DNA of 15,710 nucleotides from Myxococcales bacterium (GTDB taxonomy: Bacteria; Myxococcota; Myxococcia; Myxococcales; Anaeromyxobacteraceae), in the NCBI GenBank assembly GCA_021784995.1, contig JAJYHA010000306.1, positions 1 to 15,710 of the forward strand. Direction: 5' to 3'. How positions within the stretch are numbered: the first letter of the stretch is position 1; each line of letters starts with the position of its first letter. The notes below the pieces were generated by a model. That model was not told the DNA's origin. It saw only the letters and a program-made list of their open reading frames with translations, and ran no database searches. The translations under genes and the position numbers were made by a program. This document shows positions 1 through 7,926 of the stretch, piece after piece.

Positions 1-66
1 GGCCTCGTCGCCGACCTCTTCAAGGCCCTCCCGGAGCTCCGCGAGAAGGTGAAGGGCGCGAAGTAG
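1..66 (+). CDS. C-terminal end of probable electron transfer flavoprotein alpha subunit (partial)
   Basis: Only the last 21 codons are present, ending in TAG at 64-66. The visible tail contains LVADLFKALPEL followed by a lysine-rich end. This resembles the usual C-terminus of ETF alpha subunits, where a glycine/valine-aspartate-leucine-phenylalanine stretch and a PEL or PAL motif close the FAD-binding domain. ETF passes electrons from acyl-CoA dehydrogenases to the quinone pool. The identification rests on 21 residues and recalled family resemblance, so it is tentative. The next gene starts 3 nt downstream, which suggests one transcript. Confidence 0.5.
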   Translation, partial: GLVADLFKALPELREKVKGAK

Positions 67-69
67 GCG

Positions 70-1071
70 ATGACGGAGCGTGACCTCCGCGACCTGGGGA
101 TCCACCGCATCCCCGTCCCCATCCCGTTCCCCCAGGCCGGGGGCCCGGTCAACGTCTACCTGGTGGAGGAGGAGGGGGGCCTCCTGATGTTCGATGCGGG
201 CCTCGGCACGGCAGAGGCGGAGGCGGCGCTCGAGCAGGGCTTCGCGCGCGCGGGGCTCCGCTTCGACCAGGTGACCCGCATCGTCCTCTCCCACGGACAC
301 GTGGACCACTACGGCGGCGCCCGGACCGTGCAGGAGCGGGCCGGCCGGGCGGTGCCGGTCCACGTCCACCCCGCGGACGAGCCGAAGGTCTCGGAGTCGG
401 GCCGGCGCTGGCGCGACCTGCTGCCCGCCTATGGCGCCCATCTCCTCGCGCTGGGCGTCCCACCCGAGGTGATGGCCGAGATCGGGCGGAACCTGGGCGG
501 GAGCTACGGCATGGCGCGCCGCATCCCGAGCGTCGCGCCCCTCGCGCCCGGCACCCTGTTCCGCACGCGGCACCTGGCGCTCGAGGCGCTGCACATGCCC
601 GGCCACACGCCCGGGCTGACCTGCCTCTACGACCGGCGGCGACGCCTCGTGCTCTCCGCGGACCACCTCCTGGAGAAGGTCTCGCCCAACCCCATCATCG
701 ACCTCGGCCCGGACGGCCGGGAGGGAACCTTTAGGCCGCTGGTCGCCTACCTCGCCTCCATCGCGCGGCTGCGGGAGCTGGAGGTCGATCTCGTGCTGCC
801 CGGGCACGGGCCGCCCTTCACCGATCACCGGGGCGTCATCGACGGCCTCCTCGCCTTCTACGAAAAGCGGCAGGAGCGGATCCGGCAGGTGCTGCGGGGC
901 GGCGCGCCGACCGCCTACGAGGTGACGCGGGCGCTCTTCCCGTGGGCGCGGGACGGCGACCTGTTCCTGGTGGTCTCGGAGGCCATCGCCAACCTGGAGC
1001 TCCTGGAGGACCGCGGCGAGGTGCGCCGCGCGCGGGAGGAGGGCGTCTACCGCTTCCGCCTGGTGGAGTGA
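70..1071 (+). CDS. MBL-fold metallo-hydrolase with C-terminal helical/winged-helix region
   Basis: A 333-residue metallo-beta-lactamase-fold hydrolase. The metal-binding set is complete: HGHVDH at residues 75-80 (H75, H77, D79, H80), GHTPG with H179, the bridging aspartate D198 in SADH, and PGHGPP with H246. The last 80 or so residues, after the fold, are helical and end in a short strand-like segment, as in the LACTB2-like and glyoxalase II-related hydrolases that carry a C-terminal winged helix. The substrate cannot be told from sequence; a thioester or phosphodiester is typical of the family. ATG at 70 follows the previous stop by 3 nt, with only weak purine-rich sequence upstream, so translation is probably coupled to the EtfA-like gene. 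That neighbour suggests, but does not prove, a link to acyl-CoA metabolism. Confidence 0.85.
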   Translation: MTERDLRDLGIHRIPVPIPFPQAGGPVNVYLVEEEGGLLMFDAGLGTAEAEAALEQGFARAGLRFDQVTRIVLSHGHVDHYGGARTVQERAGRAVPVHVHPADEPKVSESGRRWRDLLPAYGAHLLALGVPPEVMAEIGRNLGGSYGMARRIPSVAPLAPGTLFRTRHLALEALHMPGHTPGLTCLYDRRRRLVLSADHLLEKVSPNPIIDLGPDGREGTFRPLVAYLASIARLRELEVDLVLPGHGPPFTDHRGVIDGLLAFYEKRQERIRQVLRGGAPTAYEVTRALFPWARDGDLFLVVSEAIANLELLEDRGEVRRAREEGVYRFRLVE

Positions 1072-1108
1072 GGGCGCGCCGCCGGCGATCGGTGTCGGGC
1101 CGACGGGG

Positions 1109-1114
1109 TAAGAA
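1109..1114 (+). promoter_or_regulatory. Candidate -10-like element upstream of the beta-CASP exonuclease gene
   Basis: TAAGAA sits 8 nt before the GTG start at 1123, in otherwise very GC-rich sequence. It matches only 3 of 6 bases of TATAAT, and no good -35 lies at the right distance. I list it because the same arrangement recurs before other genes in the window. Confidence 0.2.
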
Positions 1115-1122
1115 GGCGCCCG

Positions 1123-2109
1123 GTGAGACGCCTGCCGATCGAGCTCTCGAAGGGCCAGCTGCGCATCCGCGAGACGGGGCTCTTCCTCGACGCGCACCGG
1201 CGCGCTGCCTGCGCCTTCGTCTCGCACGCGCACGGGGACCACATCGCACGCCACGACCGGACCATCGCCACCCGCGCCACCGTGTCGCTGGTGCGGCACC
1301 GGCTGGGAGCCCGCCTGAAGGGCGAGGCGCTGGCCGCGGAGTACGGAAAGCCCTTCGGGCTGGGCGACCTGACGCTGGAGCTCGTCCCCGCCGGCCACGT
1401 GCTCGGGTCGGCGCAGCTCCGCGCCTCGCGCGGCGGCGTGGTGCTCGGCTACTCGGGCGATCTCTGCCTCGAGCCGACCCTGACCGCCGAGCCGGCGGGG
1501 GTGGTCGAGTGCGACGTGCTGGTCCTCGAGTCGACCTTCGGCCTCCCGCGCTACGTCTTCCCGCCCAAGGAGGAGGTGCTGGCCGCCGTCCGGCGCTTCG
1601 TGGACGACGCGCTCTCGGACGGCGCGGTGCCCGTCCTGCTGGGGTACGCCCTCGGGAAGGCGCAGGAGATCCTGAAGTGCCTGGGCGAGGCGGGCTACCG
1701 CTGCCGCGCCCACCCGGTGGTCCACGCGGTGAACCGCGTCTACGAGGCGGAGGGCGTCCCGCTGCCCAACGTCGAGCCGCTGGGGCCGGAGGGGCCGGGT
1801 CCGGGGGAGGTGGTGGTGGCGCCGCCTCACCTCGCGCGCACCGCGGCGATCCTCCGCATCCGCGACCGGCGCACGGCCATCCTGACCGGATGGGCCGTCG
1901 ACGGGCGGCACGGCTTCCGCGGCGCCGACGCCGCGTTCCCGCTCTCCGACCACGCCGACTTCCCGGCGCTGCTGCGGTACGCGCGGGCGACGGGCGCGAG
2001 CCGGGTGCTCACCATCCACGGCTACGCGGCCGAGCTGGCGGCGGCGCTCCGGCGGCAGGGCATCCGGGCCGAGCCGCTGGTCGAGCGCGAACAGCTCGAG
2101 CTGCTCTAG
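1123..2109 (+). CDS. Beta-CASP-type MBL exonuclease (RNA 3'-end processing factor / ligase-associated exonuclease family)
   Basis: A 328-residue protein of the MBL family that acts on nucleic acid. Visible motifs are HAHGDH at 35-40, GHVLGSAQ with H92, YSGDLC with D113, ESTFG at 136-140, SDHADF with H277, and HGYA with H299 near the end. This order is typical of the compact family annotated as mRNA 3'-end processing factor or as ligase-associated DNA exonuclease. The latter usually sits beside an ATP-dependent DNA ligase and an Lhr-type helicase; neither is present in this window. The predicted role is metal-dependent nuclease activity in the cytoplasm, on DNA or RNA, which the sequence does not settle. 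GTG at 1123 is the natural start because conserved sequence begins within 10 residues. There is no clear Shine-Dalgarno. It is unrelated in sequence to the MBL gene just upstream. Confidence 0.82.
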   Translation: MRRLPIELSKGQLRIRETGLFLDAHRRAACAFVSHAHGDHIARHDRTIATRATVSLVRHRLGARLKGEALAAEYGKPFGLGDLTLELVPAGHVLGSAQLRASRGGVVLGYSGDLCLEPTLTAEPAGVVECDVLVLESTFGLPRYVFPPKEEVLAAVRRFVDDALSDGAVPVLLGYALGKAQEILKCLGEAGYRCRAHPVVHAVNRVYEAEGVPLPNVEPLGPEGPGPGEVVVAPPHLARTAAILRIRDRRTAILTGWAVDGRHGFRGADAAFPLSDHADFPALLRYARATGASRVLTIHGYAAELAAALRRQGIRAEPLVEREQLELL

Positions 2110-2112
2110 ACT
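2107..2112 (+). promoter_or_regulatory. Candidate -10 element overlapping a stop codon, before the RluC-like gene
   Basis: TAGACT matches 4 of 6 bases of TATAAT. Its first three bases are the TAG stop of the upstream gene, and it ends 6 nt before the GTG start at 2119. No convincing -35 is visible. If used, transcription would begin at or very near the start codon. Confidence 0.3.
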
Positions 2113-2118
2113 CGGGGC

Positions 2119-3108
2119 GTGCTCCAGCTCGAGGTCAGCCCCGACGCCGCCGGCCAGCGGCTCGACAAGTTCCTGCGCCGCGCCCTGCGCGACGTTCCGC
2201 TCAGCCACGTCTACAAGCTCCTGCGCACGCGCAAGGTGCGCGTGAACGGCGCGCGCGGGCGCGGCGAGCAGCTGCTCGCCGCGGGCGACCGGGTGGTCGT
2301 CCGGGCCGACGAGGCGCGGCTGCTCGGGCCCGCGCCCCCCGCGGCCCCGGGCCGGGAGGGACGGGTGGTCGTGACGTTCCGGGTGCTGCACGAGGACGAG
2401 CATCTCCTGGCCGTCGACAAGCCGGCCGGCCTGGCCGCGCACCCCGGGACCGGAATCACCGGCGCCACGCTGGTCGAGGAGGCGCGCGCCTACCTGCGCG
2501 TGCCGGCCGACCTGCCCACCACCGAGTTCCGGCCCTCGCCGGCGCACCGGCTCGACCGCGAGACCTCGGGCGTGGTGCTGGTCGCGAAGACGCGGCGGTG
2601 CATGGTCCGCCTGACCGAGATCTTCACCTCCGGCGAGGGCGTGCGGAAGACCTACCTGGCGCTGGTGAAGGGGAAGATGCCCCGTCACGAGGGAACGATC
2701 GACCTGCCGCTCTCGGAGCACGAGCAGACGGCCCGCTCCAGGGCGGCGCGCGGCGTGCGGTTCCAGGAGGCCACCACGCACTACCGCGTGATCTCCTCCG
2801 TCCACGAGGCCTCGCTGCTGCAGCTCCGGATCGAGACCGGGCGCACGCACCAGATCCGCCGCCACCTGCAGGCGGTGGCCCACCCGGTGGCGGGCGACCC
2901 GCGCTACGGCGACTTCCCCTTCAACCGCCTGGTGCGGACGCGCTGGGGGCTCCGCCGCATGTTCCTCCACGCCTGGAGGCTCTCCCTCCCGCACCCCGTG
3001 ACCGGGCGCGCGCTGCGGCTCGTCGCGCCGCTGCCCGGCGACCTCGCCGAGGCGCTCGGCAAGGCCAACCTGGCGCCGCCGCCCGCCGCCGGCGAAGCGG
3101 AGCGTTGA
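2119..3108 (+). CDS. rluC: RluC-like 23S rRNA pseudouridine synthase
   Basis: A 329-residue RluA-family enzyme that converts uridine to pseudouridine in 23S rRNA; E. coli RluC modifies positions 955, 2504 and 2580. An S4 RNA-binding domain spans about residues 14-62 (RLDKFLR, then RKVRVNG). The catalytic domain holds the signature HRLDRETSG at 143-151, with D146 the predicted catalytic aspartate, and RTHQIRRHL from 242. The FNR segment after GD and the FLHAWRL stretch near the end resemble RluC more than RluD, but the assignment within the family is by recall. GTG at 2119 is only 9 nt after the upstream stop, and it places the S4 domain at the very N-terminus as expected. A glutamate/alanine-rich tail ends the protein. 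Confidence 0.85.
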   Translation: MLQLEVSPDAAGQRLDKFLRRALRDVPLSHVYKLLRTRKVRVNGARGRGEQLLAAGDRVVVRADEARLLGPAPPAAPGREGRVVVTFRVLHEDEHLLAVDKPAGLAAHPGTGITGATLVEEARAYLRVPADLPTTEFRPSPAHRLDRETSGVVLVAKTRRCMVRLTEIFTSGEGVRKTYLALVKGKMPRHEGTIDLPLSEHEQTARSRAARGVRFQEATTHYRVISSVHEASLLQLRIETGRTHQIRRHLQAVAHPVAGDPRYGDFPFNRLVRTRWGLRRMFLHAWRLSLPHPVTGRALRLVAPLPGDLAEALGKANLAPPPAAGEAER

Positions 3109-3134
3109 TCGCGCGGCGCAGGCGCGCGTAGATT
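3105..3134 (+). promoter_or_regulatory. Probable sigma-70-type promoter of the PBP1A gene
   Basis: TTGATC (3105-3110) is followed after 18 nt by TAGATT (3129-3134). These match the -35 and -10 consensus at 4 of 6 positions each. The -35 box overlaps the TGA stop of the RluC-like gene. The -10 box ends 9 nt before the ATG at 3144, so the leader would be at most a few bases. Confidence 0.5.
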
Positions 3135-3143
3135 CGCGGTCCG

Positions 3144-5618
3144 ATGGGCACCCGCCGCCGTCGCCTCCTCCTCCGCCTCCTGGCGAGCGCCGCCGGCCTG
3201 ATGGTCCTGCTCGCCCTGGGGGGCGCGGCCGCCCTGGCCGTGGCCTGGCGCCGCGACGCGCGGGGAATCCCCGAGGTGCCGACGCTCGCGCGGTACCGGC
3301 CGCCGGTGGTGACCGAGCTCCTCTCGTCCGACGGCCAGCTGGCCGGAGAGCTCTTCGAGGAGCGGCGCAAGGTGGTCCCCATGGACCGCATCCCGCGGCG
3401 GCTGGTGCAGGCCCTGGTCGCCTCGGAGGACAAGAACTTCTTCGAGCACGGCGGCATCGACTGGATGGGGACGCTGCGCGCCGCCTACCACACCTACGTC
3501 CTGCGCCGGCGCGTGCAGGGGGGCTCGACCATCACCCAGCAGACGGCGAAGTCGCTGCTGGTCTCGGCGGAGGGGTTCGAGGCGGGGACGCGCCGGACGC
3601 TGCGCCGCAAGTTCCGCGAGCTGATCCTGGCGCGTCGCCTCGAGGCGGCCTTCGACAAGCGCGAGATCCTGTGGCTCTACCTGAACGGGGTCTACCTCGG
3701 CCACCACAGCTACGGGGTCCAGGCCGCGGCCGAGAACTACTTCCACAAGGACGTCCAGGACCTCACGCTCGCCGAGGCGGCGCTCCTGGCCGGCCTCCCC
3801 CAGGCGCCGAGCCGTTACTCGCCCTTCACCAACCCCGAGGCCGCCCGGACGCGCCAGCGCTACGTGCTGCGCCGGATGGCCGAGGACGGCGTCATCACCT
3901 CCGAGGAGCGGCGGGCGGCGGAGGAGGCGGAGGTGAAGGTCTACCCGCTCGACGAGTCGTTCCGGGAGACCGCCCCCTTCTACAGCGAGCAGGTGCGGCG
4001 CCAGCTGGTGGAGCGCTACGGCAACGACCGCGTGCTCCACGACGGGCTGCGCGTCGAGACGGCGATGGACCTCGAGATGCAGCGCGCCGCGCAGGCGGCG
4101 ATGATGGCCGGCCTGATGGAGGTGGATCACCGGCAGGGCTACGCGGGGCCGGTGACGACCGTCTCCGGGGCGCAACGCGCCGAGCTCGCGGCGCGCCTGG
4201 CCCGGGCCTGGCCGCGCGGCGCCCTCCGCGTGGGCGACTACGCGGTCGGCATCGTGGAGGCGGTGGACGACGGCGCGGCGGCGGTGCGCGTCGCGGTGGG
4301 ACCGAACGTCGGGGTCCTGCCCCTGGCCGGGATGCGCTGGGCGCGGCGGCCGAACCCGGAGCAGGCCTACCCGGGTGGACTCCTCACGCGCCCATCGTCG
4401 GCGCTCCACGCAGGGGACGTGATCCTGGTGCGGCGGGTGACGCGCGCGGCGCTCCTGGCGCGCGAGCCGCGGGAGCGGCAGGGGCTCGTGCCGGAGGCCG
4501 AGGTGCTCCTCTCCCTCGAGCAGGAGCCGAAGCTGCAGGGAGCGCTCGTCTCCATCGAGCCCTTCACCGGCTACGTGGCGGCGGTGGTGGGCGGCTACGA
4601 CTTCGAGGCCTCCGAGTTCAACCGCGCCTTCCAGGCCTGCCGGCAGCCCGGCTCGGCCTTCAAGCCCATCGTCTACTCGGGCGCGTTCGAGAAGCTGGGC
4701 TTCACGCCGGCCACGCTCCTCACCGACGCCCCCATCGTCTACCGCGACGAGAGCTCGGGCGTCTCCTGGAAGCCCGAGAACTTCGGCGCCTCCTTCAAGG
4801 GGGACGTGACGGTGCGCGACGCGCTCGTGCACTCGATGAACATCCCGGCCGTGAAGACGGCGGCCGCGCTCGGGGTCGACACGCTCGTGTCGTGGGCGGC
4901 GACGCTGGGGCTCGGCACGCCCGTGAAGCGCGAGCTGGGCAGCGCCATCGGCTCCTCCTGCACCACGCTCTGGAGCCTGGCCAACGTCTACGCGCTCCTC
5001 GACCGCTACGGCGAGAAGGAGCCCTCCACCCTGGTGAAGCGCGTGCTCGACCGTGACGGCCGCCTGCTCGAGGACCACAGCGCGCCGGTCGATCCGTGGG
5101 TGCCGCTCCCGGCGCGCCTGGCGGCCGCGGCCGCCGCCGTGGCGAGCCCGCCCGAGCGCGTCATGGATCCGCGCTCGGCCTACATCACCGTCGCGCTCAT
5201 GCACGAGGTGGCCACGGTGGGCACGGGCGCCCAGGCGGCGCGGCTGGGCAAGCCGGCGGCCGGCAAGACCGGGACCACCAACGACTCGTTCGACACCTGG
5301 TTCATGGGCTTCACGCACGACCTGCTCGCCGGCGTGTGGCTCGGCTACGACCAGAACGAGATGCCGCTCGGACGCTACGAGACCGGCGGCCGCGCCGCGC
5401 TGCCCATCTGGCTCGACTACATGCGGGCCGCGCTCGGCGAGCGGCCGCAGCCCGACTTCCCGGTTCCGGACGGCATCGCGTTCGTCCGGATCGATCCCGC
5501 CACCGGCAGGAAGGTGGAGTCGGGCGGCGTGCTCGAGCCGTTCAAGGTGGAGAACCAGCCGCTCGACGTCCCCGCCGGCGGCCCGCGCGTAGAGCTGCAG
5601 GACCTCTTCAACCAGTAG
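3144..5618 (+). CDS. Bifunctional class A penicillin-binding protein (PBP1A type)
   Basis: An 824-residue peptidoglycan synthase with glycosyltransferase and transpeptidase activities, anchored in the inner membrane with its catalytic domains in the periplasm. An arginine-rich start precedes one membrane segment at about 8-34. The GT51 domain carries EDKNFFEHGG (E95 the predicted catalytic glutamate) and GGSTITQQ at 126-133. An inserted beta-rich segment at about 330-430 resembles the OB-like domain of PBP1A proteins. The transpeptidase motifs are SAFK (S504, K507), SMN (564-566) and KTGTT (708-712), so both active sites look intact. Length matches the family. It has a candidate promoter of its own and lies 35 nt after the RluC-like gene. 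Gene names mrcA or ponA would fit, but class A paralogues cannot be separated from sequence alone. Confidence 0.93.
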   Translation: MGTRRRRLLLRLLASAAGLMVLLALGGAAALAVAWRRDARGIPEVPTLARYRPPVVTELLSSDGQLAGELFEERRKVVPMDRIPRRLVQALVASEDKNFFEHGGIDWMGTLRAAYHTYVLRRRVQGGSTITQQTAKSLLVSAEGFEAGTRRTLRRKFRELILARRLEAAFDKREILWLYLNGVYLGHHSYGVQAAAENYFHKDVQDLTLAEAALLAGLPQAPSRYSPFTNPEAARTRQRYVLRRMAEDGVITSEERRAAEEAEVKVYPLDESFRETAPFYSEQVRRQLVERYGNDRVLHDGLRVETAMDLEMQRAAQAAMMAGLMEVDHRQGYAGPVTTVSGAQRAELAARLARAWPRGALRVGDYAVGIVEAVDDGAAAVRVAVGPNVGVLPLAGMRWARRPNPEQAYPGGLLTRPSSALHAGDVILVRRVTRAALLAREPRERQGLVPEAEVLLSLEQEPKLQGALVSIEPFTGYVAAVVGGYDFEASEFNRAFQACRQPGSAFKPIVYSGAFEKLGFTPATLLTDAPIVYRDESSGVSWKPENFGASFKGDVTVRDALVHSMNIPAVKTAAALGVDTLVSWAATLGLGTPVKRELGSAIGSSCTTLWSLANVYALLDRYGEKEPSTLVKRVLDRDGRLLEDHSAPVDPWVPLPARLAAAAAAVASPPERVMDPRSAYITVALMHEVATVGTGAQAARLGKPAAGKTGTTNDSFDTWFMGFTHDLLAGVWLGYDQNEMPLGRYETGGRAALPIWLDYMRAALGERPQPDFPVPDGIAFVRIDPATGRKVESGGVLEPFKVENQPLDVPAGGPRVELQDLFNQ

Positions 5619-5631
5619 TCCGGCCCGTTCC

Positions 5632-5660
5632 TTGACCCTCGGGAGGGCCCCGCGTAGCAT
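5632..5660 (+). promoter_or_regulatory. Sigma-70-type promoter of the chemoreceptor gene
   Basis: TTGACC (5632-5637), a 17-nt spacer and TAGCAT (5655-5660) match the consensus at 5 of 6 and 4 of 6 positions with ideal spacing. It lies in the 72-nt gap after the PBP gene. Transcription would start near 5667 and give a leader of about 24-57 nt, depending on which start codon is used. This is the best promoter match I found in the window. Confidence 0.62.
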
Positions 5661-5690
5661 GGCGTCGGTCATAAGGTCGCGGAAACGGGA

Positions 5691-7796
5691 GTGTTTTATC
5701 CGCGTCCGCGCCCAGCCACCGCCATGCTCAAGTCCATCGACCGACTCGGCCTGAAGCCCACGATGTACCTCGCCTTCGGCGCTGCGCTCGTCGTCGTCGT
5801 CGTCGTGACGGGCTGGGTCATCAACGGCTCGGTGCGGAGCGAGATCGAGGAGGCGCACCAGCAGCGGGCCGACGCCGAAGGGCGGGTGATCGCGTCGCGC
5901 GTGGCGCGCCTGCTCGGCGCGGGGGACGAGGCGCAGCTCGCGAGCGCGCTCGTGGGCACGCTGCGGGAGGAGGACGACGCCTACGTGATCGTGCTGCGAC
6001 CGGACGGGGCGGTGGCGGCGCAGGTGGTGCGCCCCGACTACGGGGCCCAGGCCGAGGCCGCCGTCGCGGAGCACGCGCGCCACCCCGCGCGGCGCTCGTT
6101 CGAGACCGGCGGCGTCCGCGCGCGGCTCATGCCCGTCGCGGTCACGGACGGCGGCGGGTCTCGCGTGGTCGGGCGCCTGCTGCAGGGGCACGCCCTGGGC
6201 GTGCTCAACGCGCGGCTGGAGCACGTGCAACTGTTCGTCCTCTTCATGCTCGCCGTCGGCGGCGTGGCGCTGATGGCGATGATCTCCTGGATCACGCACC
6301 GCTGCCTCTTCGTCCCGCTGGCGGAGATGAGCGGCGTGGCCGCGCGGGTGTCGGAGTACGACCTCGCGGCGCGCGCGCCGAAGCACGCCGACGACGAGAT
6401 GGGCCGGCTCGCCGAGGCGCTCAACCGCATCGGGGAGAGCCTCGGCCAGACCCTGTCGCGCACCCGGGGCGTGGCGGAGGGGGTGGCGCAGGTGATCGAG
6501 CGCATCGCGCGCACCGGCGCGCAGGTGGCGGAGGGCACCGGGACCGTGTCGGCGCGGGCGGCCGAGACGGGCGCTTCCATGCGCGAGATGATCGGGTCGC
6601 TGAAGGGGATCGCCGCCAACGTCGAGGTCCTGGCCCAGGGCGCCGACGAGTCCTCCTCCTCCATCCTGGAGATGGCCGCCACCAACGACGAGGTGGCCGA
6701 GAACATCCAGACGCTGGCGGCCAGCGTGGAGGAGACCACGGCCGCCATCGAGCAGATGACCTACTCCATCAAGGAGGTGGCGGCCAACGTCGAGGAGCTC
6801 TCCGCCACCGCGGAGGAGACGAGCTCCTCCATGAACGAGATGGACGTCTCCATCAGCCAGGTCGAGGGGAACGCCAACGCGACCGCCCGGCTCTCCGAGC
6901 AGGCAACGAAGGACGCCGAGCTGGGCGCCCAGGCGCTCGCGCGGACGCTGGAGGGCATCGAGCGCATCAAGGGCTCGTCCAAGGAGGCGGCCAGCGTCAT
7001 CGACTCGCTCGGCACCAGGATCGGCACCATCGGCAACATCCTGAACGTGATCGACGAGGTGGCCGAGCAGACCAACCTCCTGGCGCTCAACGCGGCCATC
7101 CTGGCCGCGCAGTCGGGCGAGCACGGGAAGGGCTTCGCGGTGGTGGCGGACGAGATCAAGGATCTGGCCGAGCGGACCGGCGCCTCCACCAAGGAGATCG
7201 CGGAGCTCATCCGCTCCGTGCAGGAGGAGAGCGTCAACGCCGTGGCCGCGATGGACCGCGGCGTCACGATCGTCGAGGAGGGCGTCCGGCTCGGGCAGGA
7301 CGCGGAGACCGCGCTCAAGAAGATCCAGGTCTCCTCCGCCCGCTCGACGGAGATGGTGCGGGCCATCGCGCGCGCCACCATCGAGCAGGCGCGCGGCTCG
7401 AAGCAGGTGACGACGGCGATCAGCCGCATCGCCGAGACCGTGCAGCAGATCGCGACCGCCACCGCCGAGCAGGCGCGCGGCTCCGAGCAGATCATGAAGA
7501 GCGCGGAGAAGATGAAGATCGTCACCAAGCACGTCGAGCACTCGTCGCAGGAGCAGGCGCGCGGCTCACGGCAGATCACCCGGTCCATCGAGTCGATCAG
7601 CGAGATGGCGCGCCACCTGAACCGCGCCCAGAAGGAGCAGGCGCGCGGCGCGGAGCTGGTCACGGGCGCCGTCGAGCAGATCAAGCAGGTGGCCGAGGCG
7701 CAGGTGCTCTCGGTCCACGAGCTCGAGGCCTCCATCGTGGACCTGGCGCACCAGGCCGACGTGCTGCGCGGCGAGGCGAAGCGGTTCAAGGTGTGA
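5691..7796 (+). CDS. Methyl-accepting chemotaxis protein (transmembrane chemoreceptor)
   Basis: A 701-residue chemoreceptor when read from GTG 5691. Domains in order: membrane segment about 26-45, a periplasmic sensor of some 130 residues of unknown ligand, second membrane segment about 180-201, HAMP domain about 203-255, then a long coiled-coil signalling domain. The hairpin tip near 456-487 ([16 protein letters not shown], then [13 protein letters not shown]) is the CheA/CheW-binding region. Glutamate/serine stretches at about 347-382 are likely methylation helices. EQARGS or EQARGA recurs at 565, 593, 621 and 649, exactly 28 residues apart. No CheR-tether pentapeptide is seen at the C-terminus. 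The start is uncertain. GTG 5691 has GGAAACGGGA just upstream, but its second and third codons TTT and TAT are rare here; ATG 5724 begins at MLKSIDRLG and has no Shine-Dalgarno. No che genes are adjacent. Confidence 0.93.
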   Translation: MFYPRPRPATAMLKSIDRLGLKPTMYLAFGAALVVVVVVTGWVINGSVRSEIEEAHQQRADAEGRVIASRVARLLGAGDEAQLASALVGTLREEDDAYVIVLRPDGAVAAQVVRPDYGAQAEAAVAEHARHPARRSFETGGVRARLMPVAVTDGGGSRVVGRLLQGHALGVLNARLEHVQLFVLFMLAVGGVALMAMISWITHRCLFVPLAEMSGVAARVSEYDLAARAPKHADDEMGRLAEALNRIGESLGQTLSRTRGVAEGVAQVIERIARTGAQVAEGTGTVSARAAETGASMREMIGSLKGIAANVEVLAQGADESSSSILEMAATNDEVAENIQTLAASVEETTAAIEQMTYSIKEVAANVEELSATAEETSSSMNEMDVSISQVEGNANATARLSEQATKDAELGAQALARTLEGIERIKGSSKEAASVIDSLGTRIGTIGNILNVIDEVAEQTNLLALNAAILAAQSGEHGKGFAVVADEIKDLAERTGASTKEIAELIRSVQEESVNAVAAMDRGVTIVEEGVRLGQDAETALKKIQVSSARSTEMVRAIARATIEQARGSKQVTTAISRIAETVQQIATATAEQARGSEQIMKSAEKMKIVTKHVEHSSQEQARGSRQITRSIESISEMARHLNRAQKEQARGAELVTGAVEQIKQVAEAQVLSVHELEASIVDLAHQADVLRGEAKRFKV
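7383..7651 (+). repeat. Four-copy periodic repeat, 84-nt unit, inside the chemoreceptor gene
   Basis: GAGCAGGCGCGCGGCTC occurs at 7383, 7467 and 7551 without change. A fourth copy at 7635 differs by one base (GCG in place of CTC alters the end). Spacing is exactly 84 nt, or 28 codons, equal to four heptads of coiled coil. Between the cores the sequence has diverged. Confidence 0.85.
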
Positions 7797-7817
7797 CCCG
7801 CGCGGCCGTGGGCCAGG

Positions 7818-7846
7818 GGCGCTCCGCCGGCGCGGCCGGCAGCGCC
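7818..7846 (+). terminator. GC-rich hairpin after the chemoreceptor gene, possible terminator
   Basis: The left arm GGCGCT-CC-GCCGGC and right arm GCCGGC-AGCGCC enclose a GCG loop. This makes a 12-bp stem with a 2-nt bulge, starting 21 nt after the chemoreceptor stop. No T-run follows, so it is not a classic intrinsic terminator. It could still end transcription or protect a 3' end, before the tatA promoter region. Confidence 0.4.
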
Positions 7847-7911
7847 ACGGCGCGCACGTCGGCGCGGTCCAGGCCCGCGGCGGGGGGTGCGGGGCGACGA
7901 GCCCGACCCCG

Positions 7912-7920
7912 TGTTATACA
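7912..7920 (+). promoter_or_regulatory. Extended -10 promoter element of tatA
   Basis: TG-T-TATACA has the extended -10 TGn motif and 4 of 6 matches to TATAAT. It is an A/T island in a very GC-rich gap. It ends 6 nt before the tatA ATG at 7927, so the transcript would begin at or next to the start codon. No good -35 is seen, which extended -10 promoters can tolerate. Confidence 0.42.
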
Positions 7921-7926
7921 GGCGGC

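Noticed and set aside
942..3131. A 729-codon + strand open frame crossing both the MBL exonuclease and RluC-like genes
   Set aside because: It is Arg/Pro/Ala/Gly-rich without motifs and is a frame shadow of the real genes in another phase.
2904..7541. A very long open frame on the - strand (about 1545 codons) opposite RluC, PBP1A and the chemoreceptor
   Set aside because: The translation is low-complexity (Arg, His, Gly, Leu, Asp) with no recognisable domain, and three well-supported genes occupy the + strand. Long antisense frames are expected where G/C third positions remove stop codons.
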